Source: Oasisia sp. SBJ-2009 (lineage: Eukaryota; Annelida; Polychaeta; Sabellida; Siboglinidae). From it: 64,000 nucleotides of DNA. The notes beneath the pieces were generated by a model. The model ran no database searches. It worked only from the letters and a program-made list of their open reading frames with translations, and was not told where the DNA came from. Shown here one piece after another: positions 59,037 to 64,000 of the stretch (its first letter is position 1; the number at the start of each line of letters is the position of its first letter). The stretch covers positions 26,665,396-26,729,395 of the forward strand of contig OZ024857.1 in the NCBI GenBank assembly GCA_964017155.1, in the 5' to 3' direction. The position numbers and the translations under genes are program-made.

Positions 59037-62000
59037 CTGACACAGACACACAAACATCTTCACTCTCTGACGGCGAGTCTGACACAGACACACAAACATC
59101 TTCACTCTCTGACGGCGAGTCTGACACAGACACACAAATATCTTCACTCTCTGACGGCGAGTCTGACACAGACACACAAACATCTTCACTCTGACGGCGA
59201 GTCTGACACAGACACACAAACATCTTCACTCTCTGACGGCTAGTCTGACACAAACACAAATATCTTCACTCTCTGACGGCTAGTCTGACACAAACACACA
59301 AACATCTTCACTCTCTGACGGTGAGTCTGACACAACCACACAAACATCTTCACTCTCTGACGGCGAGTCTGACACCAACACACAAACATCTTCACTCTCT
59401 GACGGTGAGTCTGACACAACCACACAAATATCTTCACTCTCTGACGGCGAGTCTGACACCAACACACAAACATCTTCACTCTCTGACGGTGAGTCTGACA
59501 CAAACACACAATCATCTTCACTCTCTGACGGTGAGTCTGACACAAACACACAAACATCTTCACTCTCTGATGACGAGTCTGACACAAACACACAAACAAT
59601 TTAACTCTCTGATGGCGTGTCTGACACCAACACACAAACATCTTCACTCTCTGACGGTGAGTCTGACACCAACACACAAACATCTTCACTATCTGATGGC
59701 GAGTCTGACACCAACACAAACATCTTCACTCTCTGATGGCGAGTCTGACACCAACACACAAACATCTTCACTCTCTGACGGCGAGTCTGACACCAACACA
59801 CAAACATCTTCACTCTCTGATGGCGTGTCTGACACCAACACACAAACAACTTCACTCTCTGATGGCGAGTCTGACACCAACACACAAACAACTTCACTCT
59901 CTGATGGCGAGTCTGACACCAACACACAAACAAATTCACTCTCTGATGGCGTGTCTGACACCAACACACAAACATCTTCACTCTCTGATGGCGTGTCTGA
60001 CACCAACACACAAACAACTTCACTCTCTGATGGTGAGTCTGACACCAACACACAAACATCTTCACTCTCTGACGGTGAGTCTGACACAATCACACAAACA
60101 TCTTCACTCTCTGATGGCGTGTCTGACACCAACACACAAACATCTTCACTCTCTGACGGTGAGTCTGACAACAACACACAAACATCTTCACTCTCTGATG
60201 GCGTGTCTGACACCAACACACAAACATCTTCACTCTGTGACGGTGAGTCTGACACCAACACACAAACATCTTCACTCTCTGACGGTGAGTCTGACACAAT
60301 CACACAAACATCTTCACTCTCTGATGGCGTGTCTGACACCAACACACAAACATCTTCACTCTCTGACGGTGAGTCTGACACCAACACACAAACATCTTCA
60401 CTATCTGATGGCGTGTCTGACACCAACACACAAACATCTTCACTCTCTAAAGGCAAGTCTGACACCAACACACAAACATCTTCACTATCTGACGGTGAGT
60501 CTGACACAAACACACAAACATCTTCACTCTCTGACGGCGAGTCTGACACAAACACACAAACATCTTCACTCTCTGACGGTGAGTCTGACACCAACACACA
60601 AACATCTTCACTCTCTGACGGTGAGTCTGACACCAACACACAAACATCTTCACTCTCTGATGACGAGTCTGACACAAACACACAAACAACTTCACTCTCT
60701 GATGGCGTGTCTGACACCAACACACAAACATCTTCACTCTGTGACGGTGAGTCTGACACAAACACACAAACAACTTCACTCTCTGATGGCGTGTCTGACA
60801 CCAACACACAAACATCTTCACTCTGTGACGGTGAGTCTGACACCAACACACAAACATCTTCACTATCTGATGGCGAGTCTGACACCAACACACAAACATC
60901 TTCACTCTCTAATGGCGAGTCTGACACCAACACACAAACATCTTCACTCTCTGATGGCGAGTCTGACACCAACACACAAACAACTTCACTCTCTGTTGGC
61001 GAGTCTGACACCAACACACAAACAAATTCACTCTCTGATGGCGTGTCTGACACCAACACACAAACATCTTCACTCTCTGATGGCGTGTCTGACACCAACA
61101 CACAAACAACTTCACTCTCTGATGGCGTGTCTGACACCAACACACAAACAACTTCACTCTCTGACGGTGAGTCTGACACCAACACACAAACAACTTCACT
61201 CTCTGACGGTGTGTCTGACACCAACACACAAACATCTTCACTCTCTAACGGTAAGTCTGACACCAACACACAAACAACTTCACTCTCTGACGGTGAGTCT
61301 GACACAAACACACAAACATCTGCACTCTCTGACGGCGAGTCTGACACCAACACACAAACATCTTCACTCTCTGACGGTGAGTCTGACACCAACACACAAA
61401 CATCTTCACTCTCTGACGGCGAGTCTGACACCAACACACAAACATCTTCACTCTCTGACGGCGAGTCTGACACCAACACACAAACATCTGCACTCTCTGA
61501 TGGCGTGTCTGACACCAACACACAAACATCTTCACTATCTGATGGCGTGTCTGACACCAACACACAAACATCTTCACTCTCTAAAGGCAAGTCTGACACC
61601 AACACACAAACATCTTCACTATCTGACGGTGAGTCTGACACAAACACACAAACATCTTCACTCTCTGACGGCGAGTCTGACACAAACACACAAACATCTT
61701 CACTCTCTGATGACGAGTCTGACACAAACACACAAACAACTTCACTCTCTGACGGTGAGTCTGACACCAACACACAAACATCTTCACTCTGTGACGGTGA
61801 GTCTGACACCAACACACAAACATCTTCACTCTCTGATGACGAGTCTGACACAAACACACAAACAACTTCACTCTCTGATGGCGTGTCTGACACCAACACA
61901 CAAACATCTTCACTCTCTGATGGTGAGTCTGACACCAACACACAAACATCTTCACTCTCTGATGACGAGTCTGACACAAACACACAAACAACTTCACTCT

Positions 62001-62625
62001 CTGATGGCGTGTCTGACACCAACACACAAACATCTTCACTCTCTGATGACGAGTCTGACACAAACACACAAACAACTTCACTCTCTGACGGTGAGTCTGA
62101 CACCAACACACAAACATCTTCACTATCTGATGGCGAGTCTGACACCAACACACAAACATCTTCACTCTCTAATGGCGAGTCTGACACCAACACACAAACA
62201 TCTTCACTCTCTGATGGCGAGTCTGACACCAACACACAAACATCTTCACTCTCTGACGGTGAGTCTGACACAATCACACAAACATCTTCACTCTCTAATG
62301 GCGAGTCTGACACCAACACACAAACATCTTCACTCTCTAATGGCGAGTCTGACACCAACACACAAACATCTTCACTCTCTGATGGTGAGTCTGACACCAA
62401 CACACAAACATCTTCACTCTCTGATGGCGTGTCTGACACCAACACACAAACATCTTCACTCTCTGACGGTGAGTCTGACACCAACACACAAACATCTTCA
62501 CTCTCTGACGGTGAGTCTGACACAAACACACAAACATCTTCACTCTCTGACGGCGAGTCTGACACAGACACACAAACATCTTTACTCTCTGACGGTGAGT
62601 CTGACACAAGCACATAAACATCTTC
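59037..62625 (-). repeat. 42-bp minisatellite preceding the 58.8-kb terminal exon, about 85 copies
   Basis: Gene-strand unit contains GTGTGTTGGTGTCAG|ACTCG, an acceptor-like sequence identical in layout to the one chosen for the terminal exon, plus exon-like bases through AGTGAAG. Period 42 keeps several frames open on both strands (over 900 codons each), which is why very large ORFs appear. Two-base deletions near 59191, 59255 and 59715 and a TAG near 59284 break continuity with the terminal exon, favouring an intronic array over a coding one. Confidence 0.9.
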
Positions 62626-63235
62626 ACTCTCAGACACCAACATACTAACATCTTAACTTTCGGACACCAACATACTAAATGTCTTCACTGTCTGACGGCG
62701 AGTCTGACACCAACACACAAACATCTTTACTCTCTGACTGTGAGTCTGACACAAGCACATAAACATCTTCACTCTCAGACACCAACATACTAACATCTTC
62801 ACTCTCGGACATCAACATACTAAATGTCTTCACTGTCTGACACCAACACACAAACATCTTCATTTACTGACGGCGAGTCTGACACCAACACACAAACATC
62901 TTCATTTACTGATGGCGTGTCTGACACCAACACACAAACATCTTCATTTACTGATGGCGTGTCTGACACCAACACACACACATCTTCATTTACTGATGGC
63001 GTGTCTGACACCAACACACATATGTCTTCATTTACTGATGGCGTGTCTGACACCAACACACAAACATCTTCATTTACTGGTGGCGTGTCTGACACCAACA
63101 CACAAACATCTTCATTTACTGATGGCGTGTCTGACACCAACACACAAATTTTTTAATTTTTTCTGATGGCGTGTCTGACACCAACACACAAACATGTTCA
63201 TTTATTGATGGCGTGTCTGACACCAACACACAAAC
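62626..63235 (-). repeat. Diverged extension of the 42-bp array
   Basis: First irregular short units (62626-62820), then about 10 regular 42-bp units that differ from the main array by CATTTACTGA in place of CACTCTCTGA. It is the same family, amplified separately. Confidence 0.85.
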
Positions 63236-63324
63236 ATGCAGTGTATAATGACTTGTGAAACAATGCTCAGTTTTGCCTCTAGTTTGCAGACTTATGTTAT
63301 TCAGATTCAGCGTGAACTTGTGTA

Positions 63325-63960
63325 CTATTAATAATAATAATTAGTTAACTTCTATTGCGCCTATATCCTTAGAAACCAAGCTCAGAGGCGCATCAAAACA
63401 AAAAGGATTAATCGATCTCATAGTCGGTAAACAAATCAAGTTGTCATCAGATTGATTGATGCGCCAGGGAGCTATGGTGGATAGGCCAGATTGTACAGAT
63501 ATGTTTTTAAATGACGACGGAATTTAGCAATATTTTCAACTGATTTCACGCTAGAAGGAAGCATATTCCATAGAGTAGGCGCACCCACAGCAAAAGCCCT
63601 GGTCCCCATATTAGTATTGACCTTTGGTACAAAGAGTAAATCAGAAGTAGATGACCGAAGTTGAATAGGTTTTCTTATAGGAGTAAGCAAAGTATGTAAA
63701 TACGATGGCTGCTTAGAAGAAAGTGCCTGGTAAGTAACGGTACACATCTTAAACATTATACGATATTGGACAGGCAGCCAATGCAGAGACTTTAGAAGCG
63801 GCTTAGAAGGAGTAAAGCGTGGAGACCTAGTCACCACCCTTGCTAAGCAATTTTGAACATGTTGTAGTTTTGTGATATCCTTAATAGCAATATTATGAAA
63901 AAGTGAATTACAATAGTCTAATCTACTAGTAACTAATGCAGTTGCAATAGTCAATGTGTA
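63325..63960 (-). mobile_element. L2/CR1-like non-LTR retrotransposon, 3' end with reverse transcriptase C-terminus
   Basis: A minus-strand frame (63472-63954) codes for about 160 residues containing SRLDYCNSLFHNI, LQHVQNCLARVV, LKSLHWLPVQYRI and GAPTLWNMLPSSVK, the usual C-terminal block of L2/CR1-clade reverse transcriptase polyproteins. It ends YNLAYPP and a short 3' UTR with TATTGCGCCTA precedes a TAA-type tail (63329-63342). The catalytic part would lie upstream, outside the window; frames before 63955 contain stops, so the copy is 5' truncated or broken. It is not a host gene. Confidence 0.88.
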
Positions 63961-64000
63961 GCTAAACTGTTAGTTATTTTGAGGGACATAATGAACAACG

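Noticed and set aside
59321..62617. 1098-codon plus-strand ORF (SLSDGESDTNTQTS repeats)
   Set aside because: A 42-bp stop-free unit leaves several frames open on both strands; no non-repetitive protein is attached on the plus strand.
59689..62643. 984-codon minus-strand ORF as the main exon of a Ser/Asp-rich protein
   Set aside because: Two-base deletions near 59715, 59255 and 59191 and a TAG near 59284 break the path into the terminal exon. Kept only as an alternative to an intronic array.

Overview
This is a eukaryotic, clearly metazoan, genomic window. It has split genes with GT-AG introns, a non-LTR retrotransposon fragment, tRNA-derived SINEs, foldback elements and very abundant tandem repeats. 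An amphioxus (Branchiostoma) source fits best. The proteins are close to chordate ALK4/5 and ACAA2, and from memory amphioxus introns are known for minisatellites that span exon-intron boundaries ('mirages'). That assignment is an inference.

Layout. (1) 8468-23761, minus strand: first three exons of a TGF-beta superfamily type I receptor (gene A). The kinase part is not found and presumably lies left of the window. (2) 23.8-32.5 kb: intergenic DNA with a (GT)n tract, minisatellites and SINEs. (3) 32555-40006, minus strand: a complete ten-exon, 505-residue ALK4/5-type receptor (gene B), a head-to-tail paralogue of gene A with identical lengths for coding exons 1-3 (61/115/161 nt). (4) 40.1-45.4 kb: intergenic DNA with a Harbinger-like MITE. 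(5) 45371-56626, plus strand: a complete eleven-exon, 400-residue mitochondrial 3-ketoacyl-CoA thiolase (ACAA2). (6) 58786-59036, minus strand: the last exon of an unrecognised gene, preceded by a 3.6-kb tandem array. (7) 63.3-64 kb: the 3' end of an L2/CR1-like LINE.

The outstanding signal is a class of minisatellites whose repeat unit contains a copy of the adjacent exon-intron junction, both splice-site and exon bases. Seven junctions show it: gene A exon 2 donor (29 bp, about 24 copies); gene B exon 4 donor (42 bp, about 8), exon 5 acceptor (62 bp, 4) and exon 5 donor (37 bp, about 11); ACAA2 exon 4 acceptor (69/67 bp, 53) and exon 9 acceptor (6 degenerate copies); and the 59.0-kb terminal exon acceptor (42 bp, about 85). 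At least three further arrays sit close to a junction without copying it. The gene B exon 4 array is exactly 14 codons per unit and in frame, so use of outer donors would add whole copies of the receptor's GS box. Most of the very long ORFs here are by-products of these arrays, not genes.

The two receptors would act in activin/TGF-beta signalling at the plasma membrane and the thiolase in mitochondrial fatty-acid oxidation. No operon-like or functional link between them is implied.
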